From Phenylobacterium sp. (GTDB lineage Bacteria; Pseudomonadota; Alphaproteobacteria; Caulobacterales; Caulobacteraceae), in NCBI RefSeq assembly GCF_030679875.1, contig NZ_JAUXSP010000002.1, forward strand, positions 1-64,000: DNA of 64,000 nucleotides, written 5' to 3'. Made by a program: the position numbers and the translations under genes. This document shows positions 53,759-63,952 of the stretch, in pieces; position 1 is the stretch's first letter, and every line of letters begins with the position of its first letter. The notes under the pieces are model-generated. The model was not told where the DNA came from. It saw nothing but the letters and a program-made list of their open reading frames with translations, and made no database searches.

Positions 53759-53793
53759 GCTTTAAGACCCTCTGACCTACGGATCCTAGTCCC

Positions 53794-55194
53794 ATGTCCC
53801 AATACGACGTCGTCATCATCGGGGGCGGCCCCGGCGGATACAATGCGGCCATCCGCGCCGGCCAGCTGGGGCTGAAGGTCGCCTGCGTCGAGAAGCGCGA
53901 GACCCTGGGGGGCACCTGCCTGAACGTCGGCTGCATGCCGTCCAAGGCCCTGCTGCACGCCTCTGAAATGTATGACGCGGCCATGGGCAAGGAATTCGCC
54001 ACCCTCGGCATCGAGGTGAAGCCCAAGCTGAACCTGTCGCAGATGATGGCCCAGAAGGCCGAGTCGGTGACCCAGCTGACCAAGGGCATCGAATTCCTGT
54101 TCAAGAAGAACAAGGCCGACTGGATAAAGGGCGCGGGCAAGATCGCCGGCCCCGGCAAGGTCGAAGTCACCGCCGCCGATGGCTCGGTCCAGACCCTTGA
54201 AGCCAAGAACATCGTCATCGCCACGGGCTCCGAACCGACTCCGCTGCCGGGCGTGACCATCGACCAGAAGCGGATCGTCGATTCCACCGGCGCCCTGTCG
54301 CTGGCCGAAGTCCCCAAGAAGCTGATCGTGGTGGGCGCCGGCATTATCGGCCTGGAGCTGGGCTCGGTCTGGCGCCGCCTGGGCGCCGAGGTCACGGTGG
54401 TGGAGTTCCTCGACCGCATTACGCCCGGCATGGACACCGAGACGGCCAAGACCTTCCAGCGGTCCCTGACCAAGCAGGGCATCGTCTTCAAGCTGGGCGC
54501 CAAGGTGACCGCCGCTGAGACCTCAAAATCCGGCGTCAAGCTGACCGTCGAGCCGGTGGCCGGCGGCGAGGCCGAGACTCTGGAGGCCGACTACGTCCTG
54601 GTGGCCATCGGCCGGCGTCCCTTCACCGAAGGCCTGGGCCTGGAGTCCGTCGGCGTCACGCCGGACAAGCGCGGCGTCATCGAGACCGACCATTTCAAGA
54701 CCTCGGCGCCTGGCGTCTGGGCCATTGGCGACGCGATCCACGGCCCCATGCTGGCCCATAAGGCCGAGGAAGACGCCGTGGCCTGTATCGAGCTGATCGC
54801 CGGCAAGGCGGGGCATGTGGACTACAATCTGGTCCCCAGCGTCGTCTATACGGCGCCGGAAGTGGCCTGGGTCGGCAAGACCGAAGAGCAGCTGAAGGAG
54901 GCGGGCGTCGCCTATAAGGTCGGCAAGTTCCCCTTCACCGCCAACAGCCGCGCCAAGATCAACCACGAGACCGACGGCTTCGCCAAGATCCTGGCCGACG
55001 CCAAGACCGATGAGATCCTGGGCGTCCATATCGTCGGGCCCCAGGCGGGCGAGATGATCGGCGAATATTGCGTGGCCATGACCTTCAAGGCCGCCAGCGA
55101 GGACATCGCCCGCACCAGCCATCCCCACCCGACCCGCTCGGAAGCCGGCCGTCAGGCCGCCATGGGCGTCGAGGGCTGGACGATGCAGTCCTAA
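53794..55194 (+). CDS. lpdA: Dihydrolipoyl dehydrogenase (E3)
   Basis: E3, 466 residues, reoxidises lipoamide of the oxoglutarate (and possibly pyruvate) dehydrogenase complexes with FAD and NAD. FAD motif VVIIGGGPGGYNAAIRAGQLG, redox-active disulphide GGTCLNVGCMPSKALLH, NAD-binding VVGAGIIGLELGSVWRRLG, and C-terminal active-site HPHPTRSEAG region. Standard length. The hairpin after sucB lies upstream; no ribosome-binding site is strong. Confidence 0.97.
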   Translation: MSQYDVVIIGGGPGGYNAAIRAGQLGLKVACVEKRETLGGTCLNVGCMPSKALLHASEMYDAAMGKEFATLGIEVKPKLNLSQMMAQKAESVTQLTKGIEFLFKKNKADWIKGAGKIAGPGKVEVTAADGSVQTLEAKNIVIATGSEPTPLPGVTIDQKRIVDSTGALSLAEVPKKLIVVGAGIIGLELGSVWRRLGAEVTVVEFLDRITPGMDTETAKTFQRSLTKQGIVFKLGAKVTAAETSKSGVKLTVEPVAGGEAETLEADYVLVAIGRRPFTEGLGLESVGVTPDKRGVIETDHFKTSAPGVWAIGDAIHGPMLAHKAEEDAVACIELIAGKAGHVDYNLVPSVVYTAPEVAWVGKTEEQLKEAGVAYKVGKFPFTANSRAKINHETDGFAKILADAKTDEILGVHIVGPQAGEMIGEYCVAMTFKAASEDIARTSHPHPTRSEAGRQAAMGVEGWTMQS

Positions 55195-55228
55195 AGGGCG
55201 GCTTGGAAGAGGGCGGCCGCCGGACCGC

Positions 55229-55729
55229 TCAGCCCGCCTGGGCGAGCGGTTCAGGTTCCAGCACCATCACATATTCCTCGACCTCTTCGCCGCGGCCGGG
55301 GGCGAAGGCCGTGGTCTGCCCGCGGATGACGAAGCCGGCGTGCTGCAGGACCTTGAGCGAGGCGATGTTGTCCTTGGCCACCCGGGCCTCGACGGGTCGC
55401 GTGGCGATCCTGTCCACGAAGGCTAGCAGGGCGCGGGTCGCCACGCCCTGGCCCCACCAGGGTTTTCCGATCCAGTAGGAGACCGACGGCGAACCGGCGG
55501 TGGTGTGGTTGAGGATGTGACCGGCGACGTCGCCGGCCACCTCAACGGTTCGGGCGGTGACGCCCGGCGTTTTCAACAGCCTGTCCCAGTGGGCCATGAA
55601 GGCGCCGCGGTCCTCGGGATCGGCGGCGCCGAAGGCGGCCATGCGGTTGGCGGCGAGATCCCGCTGCTGCTCGAAAAAGATCGGCAGGTCGCCAGGAATC
55701 ACGGGGCGAAGTCGGACAGGACAGGTCAT
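55229..55729 (-). CDS. GNAT family N-acetyltransferase
   Basis: A 166-residue acetyltransferase of the RimJ/RimL-like type: VRLRPVIPGDLPIFFEQQRDLAANRMAAF, SVSYWIGKPWWGQGVATRALLAFVDR (acetyl-CoA loop) and AKDNIASLKVLQHAGFVIRGQ. Its ATG overlaps the xerC stop by 4 bases, so it is translated as the last gene of DUF484-xerC-GNAT. Substrate unknown. Confidence 0.88.
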   Translation of the reverse strand: MTCPVRLRPVIPGDLPIFFEQQRDLAANRMAAFGAADPEDRGAFMAHWDRLLKTPGVTARTVEVAGDVAGHILNHTTAGSPSVSYWIGKPWWGQGVATRALLAFVDRIATRPVEARVAKDNIASLKVLQHAGFVIRGQTTAFAPGRGEEVEEYVMVLEPEPLAQAG

Positions 55730-56670
55730 GCGTGGGGATGGGCCTTGGCATAGGCGGCGAGCAGGCGCTCGGCGTCCACTTCGGTATAGCGCTGGGTGGT
55801 GGACAGCGAGGCGTGGCCTAGCAGGTCCTGGATTGAACGCAAGTCCGCGCCCGCCCCCAGCAGATGGGTGGCGAAGGAGTGCCGCAGGGCGTGTGGGGTG
55901 GCGCTGTCGGGCAGGCCAAGCCGCCCCCGGAGGATCTGAACGGTCGCCTGGACGTGCCGGGGGCTGAGCGGGCCCCCGCGCTTGGCCCGGAACAGGGGCG
56001 CATCGGGCGCCAGGACATAGGGCAGGTCGGCGAGATAGGCGGCGATCGCCTCGGCCACCGCCGGCAGCACCGGCACAAGTCGGGTCTTGCCGCCCTTGCC
56101 GGTGATCCGCAGGGCCTCCCGTAGCGGCGCGTCCGACCGCTTCAGGGACAGGGCCTCTGAGATCCGCAAGCCACAACCATAGAGCAGGGTCAGGACGGCG
56201 GCGTCCCGGCTGGCCTCCCACTTCTCGCGATCAGGGTCGAGCCCCGGTTCGGCGATCATCCCGCGGGCCTGGTCCTCGGTGACCGGGCGCGGCGCCCCGG
56301 GCTTGATCCGGGGACCCCGGACCAGAGTCACCGCGGCGTTGGCCACGCCCAGGCGGCGGTCCAGATATCGGTGCAGGCCCCGTACGGCCGACAGGGCCTG
56401 GGACAGGGAGCGTGGCGACAGGGGGTGATCGCCCTGGCGGAGATAGGCCAGCCAGGCGCGAAGTTCGGCGGTTTCCACCCCGCCCAGGTCGGCGACCACG
56501 AGGCCGCCCCCCCGATGCTGCTGCAGAAACGCCACGTAGCGGCGCCCGGCCGCCCCGTAGGACTCCACGGTCCGCGGCGAGGCCCGGCGCTCCTGGGTCA
56601 GATAGACGAGCCAGGCCTGAACCGCCTGGTCGGCCGGCGCCGCAAGGCTCAGGGCGGGCGGGGGGGTCAC
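55726..56670 (-). CDS. xerC: Tyrosine recombinase XerC
   Basis: XerC, 314 residues, resolves chromosome dimers at dif with XerD. N-terminal core-binding domain (about 10-110, AWLVYLTQERRASPRTVESYGAAGRRYVAFL) and catalytic domain with Arg169 (YGCGLRISEALSL), Lys192 (ITGKGGKTRLVPV), His260 and Arg263 (TPHALRHSFATHLLG), His286 (DLLGHASLSTTQ) and nucleophile Tyr295 (TQRYTEVDAERL). All catalytic residues present. It starts with GTG overlapping the DUF484 stop (GTGA), consistent with coupling. The conserved DUF484-xerC pairing supports XerC over phage integrase. Confidence 0.95.
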   Translation of the reverse strand: MTPPPALSLAAPADQAVQAWLVYLTQERRASPRTVESYGAAGRRYVAFLQQHRGGGLVVADLGGVETAELRAWLAYLRQGDHPLSPRSLSQALSAVRGLHRYLDRRLGVANAAVTLVRGPRIKPGAPRPVTEDQARGMIAEPGLDPDREKWEASRDAAVLTLLYGCGLRISEALSLKRSDAPLREALRITGKGGKTRLVPVLPAVAEAIAAYLADLPYVLAPDAPLFRAKRGGPLSPRHVQATVQILRGRLGLPDSATPHALRHSFATHLLGAGADLRSIQDLLGHASLSTTQRYTEVDAERLLAAYAKAHPHA

Positions 56671-57353
56671 AGGACCGGCCAACGCTCCGCCGTGCGCTCG
56701 ATCACCCGAGCCAGAAAGGCGACGAGTTCGGCGCCCATGTCCTCGGTGAAACCGTTGGGGTCGTCGGAGCCGAAGGCGACCAGACCTTCCCGCGCCGGCT
56801 CCCACATGGCCAGGCGCACCAGGGCCATGGACTTGACCCCCTCGCTCCGCTCACCGAACAGGCCAAGCGCCGGCGCCCAGAACCCCATCCGGGTCAGTTT
56901 CTGGTGGCCGCCCAGGACCATGTCCACCTGACCTTCAACCAGGGGCCGCCAGCCAGCCGGCGTGCGCTCTGGCCCCTCCAGGGCCACAACGCCGCACCCG
57001 AGACCAAACCGCAGCTGCGCCAGTTCATCGACCCGGCGGGCCAGATCGGCGTGGTTGCGGGCCTCCAGCAGGTCGATCACCGCCCCGTGAGTCTGGGCCT
57101 GGGCGGCGAAATTGGCCCGGGCGGTGGATTCCAGCTGACGACGGACGGCCGACTCCTTGCGGTGGGCGGCGTGAACCCGCGCCAGGGCGGCCGGCCCGAA
57201 GGCCACCACATTCTCCGGTAGAGCCTGCAGGCCCAGCAGGCGGAGCAGTTCCGGGTCGTCCAGCAGAACGCCCGGATTCTCCAGCAGGAAGGCTCGGACT
57301 GTGGCCTGCGCCTCGTGGGCGCTCATCGCGCCGTCCATGTTCGCGCCGTCCAT
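56667..57353 (-). CDS. DUF484 family protein
   Basis: A 228-residue GAF-like DUF484 protein. Conserved start region ATVRAFLLENPGVLLDDPELLRLLGLQ, helical linker (HRKESAVRRQLESTARANFAAQAQTH), and GAF-like core (RFGLGCGVVALEGPERTPAGWRPL ... LVRLAMWEPAREGLVAFGSDDPNGF). It regularly precedes xerC. Function unknown. Repeated MDGANMDGAM at the N-terminus gives alternative starts; 57353 has AGGGCGGG. Confidence 0.9.
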   Translation of the reverse strand: MDGANMDGAMSAHEAQATVRAFLLENPGVLLDDPELLRLLGLQALPENVVAFGPAALARVHAAHRKESAVRRQLESTARANFAAQAQTHGAVIDLLEARNHADLARRVDELAQLRFGLGCGVVALEGPERTPAGWRPLVEGQVDMVLGGHQKLTRMGFWAPALGLFGERSEGVKSMALVRLAMWEPAREGLVAFGSDDPNGFTEDMGAELVAFLARVIERTAERWPVL

Positions 57354-57384
57354 GCAACCCGCCCTATCGCCGCCTGGGCGATTC

Positions 57385-58038
57385 CTAAAGGATCGACTGG
57401 CCGGTCTTGGCCCAGTCGCTCATGAACTGATCAAGACCCTTCTCGGTTAACGGGTGCTTGAACAGGTCGAGGAAGACCGCCGGCGGAATGGTCGCGCAGT
57501 CGGCGCCCATCAGGGCCGAGGCGGTCACATGGGCGGTGGTGCGGATCGAGGCGGCGAGAATTTCGGTGTCGAAATCGTAGTTGTCGTAGATGGCGCGGAT
57601 CTCGGCGATCAGGTCCATCCCATCGGCGCCGTGATCGTCCAGACGGCCGATGAACGGCGAGATGTAGGTCGCGCCAGCCTTGGCGGCCATCAGGGCCTGG
57701 GCGGCGGAGAAGCACAGGGTGACGTTGGTCTGGATGCCTTCGCGGGTGAACACCCCCGTCGCGGTCAGGCCGGCCCGGGTCAGGGGAACCTTGACCACCA
57801 CATTGGGGGCCACGCCGGCCAGCTTGCGGCCCTCGGCCAGCATGGCCTCGACCTCGGTGGCGGCGACCTCGGCGCTGACGGGCCCCTCGACGAGGTCGCA
57901 AATCTCAGCGATGACCTCCAGCATGGGACGGCCCGACTTGGCGATCAGCGACGGATTGGTGGTGACGCCGTCCACCAGGCCTGTGGAGGCGAGGTCCTTC
58001 AGGACGGCCGTGTCGGTGGTGTCGAGAAAGATCTGCAT
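57385..58038 (-). CDS. fsa: Fructose-6-phosphate aldolase/transaldolase-like
   Basis: A 217-residue short transaldolase-family protein. Schiff-base Lys83 in [12 protein letters not shown], start [70 protein letters not shown] and a C-terminal [17 protein letters not shown]. Size and motifs fit the FSA/TalC subgroup, which does aldol cleavage of fructose-6-phosphate or transaldolase activity; which one is not decidable. Divergent from priA with a 93-base spacer; in related genomes the two are neighbours. Confidence 0.93.
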   Translation of the reverse strand: MQIFLDTTDTAVLKDLASTGLVDGVTTNPSLIAKSGRPMLEVIAEICDLVEGPVSAEVAATEVEAMLAEGRKLAGVAPNVVVKVPLTRAGLTATGVFTREGIQTNVTLCFSAAQALMAAKAGATYISPFIGRLDDHGADGMDLIAEIRAIYDNYDFDTEILAASIRTTAHVTASALMGADCATIPPAVFLDLFKHPLTEKGLDQFMSDWAKTGQSIL

Positions 58039-58131
58039 GGCCTGGGCCTCCCTGCGCAGTGAATGGCGGTGTTTAGCTGCTGCGCCCGGTCCTCGCCACC
58101 CTGCCTTGATGACAGCCGCGGACGTCCGGTC

Positions 58132-60294
58132 ATGAGCCGCATCGCCTCGGTCCTGCTGCCCATGCCCCTGCCGGAGGCCTTCGATTACGCTGAGCCTGAG
58201 GGCATGGGTCTGGAGGTCGGCGACCAGGTGGCCGCGCCGCTGGGCCCCCGCACCCTGCGCGGGGTGGTGACCGGCCTGCGGGATGCTGTCGGCGGCAACC
58301 GTCCCCTGAAGCCCCTTGAGGCTCGCCTCGACGATCCGCCCCTGCCGCCGGGCACCCTGGAGTTTGTCCAGTGGGCGGCCCGCTACGCCGTAGACGCGCC
58401 TGGCCAACCGCTCGCCATCGCCCTGCGCGGCGCCCGGGCGGCCAAGGCCCGACCCGTCAAGCAGGTGGTCGCCACTGGGGCTGCGCCCGCCCGGCTGACT
58501 CCGGCCCGGGATAAGGTGATGGTGGCCCTGGAGGGCTTTGTGGGAACCCCGGCCGATCTGGCCCGTCATGCCGAGGTCTCGGCCGGTGTGGTCAAGGGGC
58601 TGATCGACGAGGGGGTCCTGGCCGTGCGCCTGATCCCAGCCCCCGTGGCCTTCCCGGCGCCAGACCTGTCGCGGCCCCGGGCGCCGCTCAATCCCAGCCA
58701 GGCGGCGGCGGCCCAGGTGCTCATCGCCATGACCGGCGAGGGCGGTTTCAATGTCGCCCTGCTCGACGGGGTGACGGGCTCGGGCAAGACGGAGGTCTAT
58801 CTGGAGGCTGTGGCCGCCGTCCTCGCCGCCGATCAGACTGCCCAGGTCCTGGTGCTGCTGCCGGAGATCGCGCTCACCCAGGCCGTGCTGTCCCGCTTCA
58901 CCGAACGGTTCGGGACCATGCCGGCCGAATGGCATTCCGGCGTCGCCCCGCCAGCCAGGCGTCGGGTCTGGGAGGCGGTGGCCACCGGCGTCTGCCCGAT
59001 CGTCGTGGGCGCCCGCTCGGCCCTGTTCCTGCCCTTCACGAACCTGAAGCTGATCGTCGTCGACGAGGAGCACGACACCTCGTTCAAGCAGGAGGAGGGC
59101 TTCATCTATCAGGCCCGGGACCTGGCCGTGGTGCGGGGCAAGATGGAAGGCGCCGCCGTGGTCCTGGCCTCAGCCACGCCATCCCTGGAAACCCTTCGCA
59201 ACGCCGAGACCGGCCGCTATCGCTGGCTGCGACTGACCGACCGGCACGGGGTCGCCGTCCTGCCCCAGATCGACCTGATCGACCTGCGGGAGACGCCGCT
59301 GGAGACCGGTCGCTGGCTGTCGGCCCCGCTGGTCGAGGCCGTGGGCGAAACCCTGGCCCGGGGGGAGCAGGCCCTCCTCTTCCTCAACCGCCGGGGTTAT
59401 GCGCCCCTGGTGCTGTGCCGAGCCTGCGGCGAGCGGCTGACGGCGCCCGACACCGACTCCTGGCTGGTGGAGCATCGCTATACCGGCCGCCTGGTCTGCC
59501 ACCTCACCGGCTTCTCCATGGCCAAGCCCAAGGCCTGCCCCAATTGCGGGGCGGTCGACAGCCTGGTCTCTGTGGGGCCAGGCGTGGAGCGGGTGGAGGA
59601 AGAGGCTCGCGCCCTGTTCCCAGAGGCCCGAGTGGCGGTCTTCTCCTCCGACACCGTGTTCGACGCCCAGGCCGCCAGGCGGCTGGTGGAGTCCATGGCG
59701 GCCGGTGAGATCGACATCCTGGTGGCCACCCAGGCCGCGGCCAAGGGTCACAACTTCCCCAACCTGACCCTGGTCGGCGTGGTGGACGCCGATCTGGGGC
59801 TGAAAGGCGGCGATCTGCGGGCGGCGGAGCGGACCTATCAGCTGCTGGCCCAGGCCACGGGGCGTGCGGGCCGCCATGACCGTCCAGGCCGGGCCCTGGT
59901 GCAGACCTATGCGCCGGACCATGCGGTGATGCAGGCCTTGGCCGCCCAGGACAGGGACGCCTTCGTCGCCGCCGAGATGGCCGAGCGGGAGCTGGCGGGT
60001 CTGCCGCCCTTTGGCCGCCTGGGCGCGGTGATCGTCTCCAGCGAGAACCCCCAGGCCCTGGAGGTCTTTGTCCGGGACATGGCCGCGGCCGCGCCCAACG
60101 CCGAGGGGCTGGAGGTCTATGGCCCGGCCGACGCCCCCCTCTCCCTGGTCCGCGGCCGGCGGCGCAAGCGGTTCCTGGTGCGGGCCGACCGCACCGTCGA
60201 TCTTTCCGCCTATCTGGCCGCCTGGCGCGCGCGGGTGAGGCCGCCGGGCTCGGTCCGGGTGGTGATTGACGTGGATCCCTACAGCTTCCTGTAG
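58132..60294 (+). CDS. priA: Primosomal protein N' (replication restart helicase PriA)
   Basis: PriA, 720 residues, restarts stalled replication forks. DNA-binding N-terminal part, Walker [16 protein letters not shown] (about 213-227), DEEH box [16 protein letters not shown] (about 311), zinc-binding cysteines [31 protein letters not shown], and helicase C domain with [26 protein letters not shown] and [22 protein letters not shown]. Complete. A frame upstream of 58132 is rejected. Unlike in some relatives, an ATP synthase operon is not next to it here. Confidence 0.97.
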   Translation: MSRIASVLLPMPLPEAFDYAEPEGMGLEVGDQVAAPLGPRTLRGVVTGLRDAVGGNRPLKPLEARLDDPPLPPGTLEFVQWAARYAVDAPGQPLAIALRGARAAKARPVKQVVATGAAPARLTPARDKVMVALEGFVGTPADLARHAEVSAGVVKGLIDEGVLAVRLIPAPVAFPAPDLSRPRAPLNPSQAAAAQVLIAMTGEGGFNVALLDGVTGSGKTEVYLEAVAAVLAADQTAQVLVLLPEIALTQAVLSRFTERFGTMPAEWHSGVAPPARRRVWEAVATGVCPIVVGARSALFLPFTNLKLIVVDEEHDTSFKQEEGFIYQARDLAVVRGKMEGAAVVLASATPSLETLRNAETGRYRWLRLTDRHGVAVLPQIDLIDLRETPLETGRWLSAPLVEAVGETLARGEQALLFLNRRGYAPLVLCRACGERLTAPDTDSWLVEHRYTGRLVCHLTGFSMAKPKACPNCGAVDSLVSVGPGVERVEEEARALFPEARVAVFSSDTVFDAQAARRLVESMAAGEIDILVATQAAAKGHNFPNLTLVGVVDADLGLKGGDLRAAERTYQLLAQATGRAGRHDRPGRALVQTYAPDHAVMQALAAQDRDAFVAAEMAERELAGLPPFGRLGAVIVSSENPQALEVFVRDMAAAAPNAEGLEVYGPADAPLSLVRGRRRKRFLVRADRTVDLSAYLAAWRARVRPPGSVRVVIDVDPYSFL

Positions 60295-60414
60295 ATGGCG
60301 GCGCCGGCGGACCGGCCAATAGTCGGGCGCCCGACGGACGCAGCGGACGCGAGCCTGTAGGGGCTTCTGCGAAGCTTCCCTGCCACCCCATGCCGTCTGA
60401 GGCGTTTCACTCCC

Positions 60415-61182
60415 ATGTCCATGGGTCAGCCATCCTCCGATCCGCGTCCCTATTCCGGGCGTTCGGATCTGTCCGCCCTGCGGGGCAACCGCCTGCTGGC
60501 CGCCCTGCCCGGGACGGTCCTGCAGGATGTTGCGCCCCATATACGCCCGGTGAATCTGGAGCGGGGGCGGGTTCTGTTCGAACCGGGGGATGATGTCGAC
60601 CTGACTCATTTCCCGACCCGCTCGGCGATTATCTCGCTGCAACTGGTCACCCGGGACGGTCGCGAGGTCGAGGCCGCGAGCATCGGCCGCGAGGGGGCGG
60701 CCGGCGGCATCGTCAGCTCCGGGCATAAGCCGGCCTATGGCCGGGCGGTGGTCCAGATCGCGGGGCCGGTGCTGGTCATCGCCACCGAACAGCTGGAGGC
60801 CGCAAAGCGCCGGCGTCCGGAAATTTCCGACCTGTTCTCGCGCTATGCCGACGCCCTGCTGGCCCAGGTGATGCAGTCTGTGGTGTGCAACGCCCTGCAT
60901 CCGGTGGAGCAGCGGGCCTGTCGCTGGCTCCTGTCGACCCATGACCGCTCGGAAACCAATATCATCCGACTGACACAACAGAGCCTGGCCGAAATGCTGG
61001 GCGTCCAGCGCACCACCGTGTCCGGCGTCGCCAAGATTCTGGAGCACCGGGGCCTGATCCGGCAGCACCACGGGCATGTGGAGGTCATCGACCGCGCCGG
61101 GCTCGAGGAGGCCTGCTGCGAGTGCTACCAGGCCGTCGAAGACCACTACGCCCTGTTGCTCCCCGAGGTCGTGGAGGACTGA
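60415..61182 (+). CDS. Crp/Fnr family transcriptional regulator
   Basis: A 255-residue regulator with an N-terminal cyclic-nucleotide-binding-like domain (GRVLFEPGDDVDLTHFPTRSAIISLQLVTRDGREVEAASIGREGAAG) and a C-terminal winged helix (NIIRLTQQSLAEMLGVQRTTVSGVAKILEHRGLIRQHHGHVEVIDRAGLEEACCECYQ). No N-terminal Fnr cysteine cluster, so not an oxygen-sensing Fnr; no obvious cAMP-binding Arg-Ser pair either. The ACCECY tail occurs in this alphaproteobacterial subgroup. Start at 60415 or 60421. Target genes unknown; the DHA2 exporter is the nearest neighbour. Confidence 0.9.
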   Translation: MSMGQPSSDPRPYSGRSDLSALRGNRLLAALPGTVLQDVAPHIRPVNLERGRVLFEPGDDVDLTHFPTRSAIISLQLVTRDGREVEAASIGREGAAGGIVSSGHKPAYGRAVVQIAGPVLVIATEQLEAAKRRRPEISDLFSRYADALLAQVMQSVVCNALHPVEQRACRWLLSTHDRSETNIIRLTQQSLAEMLGVQRTTVSGVAKILEHRGLIRQHHGHVEVIDRAGLEEACCECYQAVEDHYALLLPEVVED

Positions 61183-61189
61183 CCTCAGA

Positions 61190-62923
61190 TCAGGATTTGA
61201 CCTCGGCCGGCGCGGGCGTCGGCGCGGGCGGCGGAACGCGGTCCTGCAGACGCACCCCGGGAATCTTGAGCATCAGCAGGAAGCCGAACAGCAGGACCGC
61301 CAGGCTGAAGATGATCCCGTAGACCACGGCGGTGGAGAAACTCTGGCGGATGATCTGGTCGGTGGCGCGGGTGACCGGATCGGCGGCCCTGGCTTCGGCC
61401 AGGCCGGGATCGGCGTCTCGCTCCATGGCCATGCGCTGCAGGTCTGACAGCTCCAGTGTCTCCATCTGGGCCGCAGGATTGGCCGCCGACAGCCGGCTGA
61501 GCTCGCTGGTCAGGCCCCAGGTGAGGATTGCGCCGAACAGGGCCACGCCCATGGTCGATCCGATCTGCCGGACGAACTGTCCCGAACTGGTGGCCACGCC
61601 CAGCTGATGGGGCGGCACGGCGTTCTGCACGGCGAGGCCAAACAGGCTCTGGCCCGGGCCAAGGCCGATGCCGACGATCAACAGCCGCCAGGCCAGGTCG
61701 AGAGTGCCAGTGTCGGGCCCGATGAAGCAGAGGGAGAAGACCCCGGCGATCAGCACGGCCCCGCCGCCGATCATGAACGGCTTGTAGACCCCGGTCCGGG
61801 TGACCAGCTGGCCGTTGATGGTCGAGGAGGCCACCAGCCCGACCATCAGGGCCAGCATGGTCAGGCCGCTGCGGGTGGCTGGCACGCCCTGTCCCACCTG
61901 CATGTACAGGGGCAGGAAGGAGGTCACCCCCATGAAGGCCATGGAATAGATGAAGGCCGCCCCGTTGGCGGTGTTGAAGGTCCGGTTCTTGAACAGCTCC
62001 AGGGGCAGGATGGGATCGCGCACCGCCCGCTGAACGAAGACGAAGGCGGTGAGGGACGCCAGGCTTGCGGCCAACAGGCCAAGGATCATGGGCGAGGCCC
62101 AGCCATAGTCCCGGCCGCCCCAGGTGATGGCCAGCAGCAGGGTGGTGAAACCGACCACGATGAGGGCGGCGCCGGCATAGTCGATGCGCCCCTCGCCCCG
62201 GGGGGGCAGGGCCGGCATCTTCAGGACAATCATGGCCACCGCCGCCAGGGCGAAGGGCACGTTCACATAGAAGACCCAGCGCCAGCCCTCGATCACATGG
62301 CCGGCCAGCTCGACCGTCCCATGGTCTGTGAAGAAGCCGCCGATCACCGGGCCAAAGATGCTGGCCACCCCGAACACCGAGCCGAACAGGCCGGAGAACT
62401 TGGCCCGCTCCCGGGGGGCGTAGAGGTCGGCGATGATGGCGAAGGCGATAGTGAACAGCGCCCCTCCGCCCACGCCCTGCACGGCCCGGGCGGTGATCAG
62501 CTGGGTCATGCCGCCGCCGATCACGGGCAGGTCGCCGAACTCTCCGGCCAGGCCAGACAGCCAGGAGCCGGCGAGGAAGACCCCGATGCCCCACAGCAGG
62601 ATCGGCTTGCGGCCGAAGATGTCGCCAAGCTTGCCCCAGATGGGGACCATGACGGTCGAGGCCAGCAGATAGGCCGTGGTCGCCCAGGCGTAGAGATGGA
62701 GGCCCGACAGGTCCGAGACGATCCGCGGCATGGCCGTGGCGACCACGGTCTGGCTCATGGCGCTGAGCAGGAAGACGATCAGGACGGAAATCAGCGTGAG
62801 GCGACGATCGGCCTCGTTAAAGACTTGGGGCTCTTGCAACGCGGCGTTTCCAAAGCGACGTTCGAGCGCCGCCAAATTATCTGGCCCTGCGCAGCGCTGG
62901 CGCGGCGAGGCCCTATTTTTCAA
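61190..62923 (-). CDS. DHA2 family MFS drug exporter (EmrB/QacA type)
   Basis: A 577-residue transporter with about 14 helices. Start of the membrane part LTLISVLIVFLLSAMSQTVVATAMPRIVSDLSG (helix 1, D-x-T-like motif C region), loop 2-3 WGKLGDIFGRKPILLWGIGVFLAGS, helix 5 GPVIGGFFTDH, and a long C-terminal section with SSGQFVRQIGSTMGVALFGAI. Proton-driven multidrug exporters of this type often work with an EmrA-like adaptor; none is adjacent. A proline/alanine-rich cytoplasmic tail ends the protein. Convergent with the Crp/Fnr gene, stops 8 bases apart. Confidence 0.9.
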   Translation of the reverse strand: MKNRASPRQRCAGPDNLAALERRFGNAALQEPQVFNEADRRLTLISVLIVFLLSAMSQTVVATAMPRIVSDLSGLHLYAWATTAYLLASTVMVPIWGKLGDIFGRKPILLWGIGVFLAGSWLSGLAGEFGDLPVIGGGMTQLITARAVQGVGGGALFTIAFAIIADLYAPRERAKFSGLFGSVFGVASIFGPVIGGFFTDHGTVELAGHVIEGWRWVFYVNVPFALAAVAMIVLKMPALPPRGEGRIDYAGAALIVVGFTTLLLAITWGGRDYGWASPMILGLLAASLASLTAFVFVQRAVRDPILPLELFKNRTFNTANGAAFIYSMAFMGVTSFLPLYMQVGQGVPATRSGLTMLALMVGLVASSTINGQLVTRTGVYKPFMIGGGAVLIAGVFSLCFIGPDTGTLDLAWRLLIVGIGLGPGQSLFGLAVQNAVPPHQLGVATSSGQFVRQIGSTMGVALFGAILTWGLTSELSRLSAANPAAQMETLELSDLQRMAMERDADPGLAEARAADPVTRATDQIIRQSFSTAVVYGIIFSLAVLLFGFLLMLKIPGVRLQDRVPPPAPTPAPAEVKS

Positions 62924-62933
62924 AGGTCTGAGC

Positions 62934-62967
62934 CCGCCCCGGCGCGCCGATGTGACGTCCGGGGCGG
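62934..62967 (-). terminator. GC-rich hairpin downstream of the TerC gene
   Basis: CCGCCCCGG (62934-62942) and CCGGGGCGG (62959-62967) form a perfect 9-bp stem 10 bases after the TerC stop and 11 bases before the exporter start. T tract is weak (CCTTTGAAAAA on the minus strand), so it may be only a pause or partial terminator. Confidence 0.45.
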
Positions 62968-62976
62968 TGTTAATGG

Positions 62977-63810
62977 TCAGACGTTATCAGAACCCGTCGG
63001 GGATGCATGCTCCAAAGGCGGCCCTCCCACCGCCTTTCGACGGCCGGCCCGCCGGGCGAAGATGTTGAGCCCTTCCACCAGGCCAGAGAAGGCCATGGCG
63101 GCGTAGATGTAGCCCTTGGGCACGTGGAAGCCGAAGCCGTCGGCGATCAGGGTGGCGCCGATCATCAGCAGGAAGCCCAGGGCCAGCATGACCACGGTCG
63201 GATTGGAGTCGATGAATTCCGCAAGGGGATCAGCGGCCAGCAGCATGACGCCCACCGCGAAGACGACGGCGATCACCATGATCGGCAGGTGATCGGTCAT
63301 CCCCACGGCGGTGAGGATCGAGTCGATGGAGAAGACCAGGTCCAGCAGCAGGATCTGCACGATCACCGAGGAGAAGTTGGCCGCCGCGGCGCCCTTGACG
63401 TCGAGCACCCCGTGGGTGGGCTCTGGATCGACCTTTTCGTGGATCTCGGTGGTCGCCTTCCAGACCAGGAACAGGCCGCCGATGATCAGGATGATGTCGC
63501 GCCAGGAGAAGTCCATCTCGAACATCGGCATGCCATGCACCGGGTCCGGCGGGCCCTCGAGGGGAATGCTGAACACCGTCTGGGTGAGGCCGACCAGGAA
63601 GGCCAGGGTCGAGAGCAGGCCAAGGCGCATGATCAGCGCCAGGGCGATGCCGATCTTGCGGGCGCGGCTGCGTTGCTCCGGCGGCAGTTTGTTGGAGAGG
63701 ATCGAAATGAAGACGAGGTTGTCGATGCCAAGGACCACCTCCATCACGATCAGCGCGATGAGGGCGGCCCAGGCGACCGGGTCGGTGACGAGGACGAGAA
63801 GCGTGTCCAT
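62977..63810 (-). CDS. TerC family integral membrane protein
   Basis: A 277-residue TerC/Alx family protein with about seven helices. Signature: [26 protein letters not shown] (Glu/Asp in helix 1-2), [26 protein letters not shown], and [25 protein letters not shown] with conserved acidic residues. The family exports or balances metal ions such as Mn2+, or is linked to tellurium resistance; function here unproved. ATG at 63810 preferred over 9 upstream codons. Confidence 0.93.
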   Translation of the reverse strand: MDTLLVLVTDPVAWAALIALIVMEVVLGIDNLVFISILSNKLPPEQRSRARKIGIALALIMRLGLLSTLAFLVGLTQTVFSIPLEGPPDPVHGMPMFEMDFSWRDIILIIGGLFLVWKATTEIHEKVDPEPTHGVLDVKGAAAANFSSVIVQILLLDLVFSIDSILTAVGMTDHLPIMVIAVVFAVGVMLLAADPLAEFIDSNPTVVMLALGFLLMIGATLIADGFGFHVPKGYIYAAMAFSGLVEGLNIFARRAGRRKAVGGPPLEHASPTGSDNV

Positions 63811-63952
63811 TGGTGATTCTCCAGGGGAATACCCCATGGCTTAGACGATCCAGGGGCGCGTGGGAGCGCTAACGCGATGGTCAGGCTTCTGGCGCCACAA
63901 TGCGACGAGAAAGTCCGCCGCCTGCGCCTGACCTCCGTGCCGAGTTCCGCCC

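Noticed and set aside
59170..61146. 658-residue minus-strand open frame opposite priA and the Crp/Fnr gene
   Set aside because: Antisense shadow; biased composition, no ribosome-binding site.
61607..63106. 499-residue plus-strand open frame opposite the exporter
   Set aside because: Composition rich in Gly, Gln, His and Asp, typical of antisense to a membrane protein gene.
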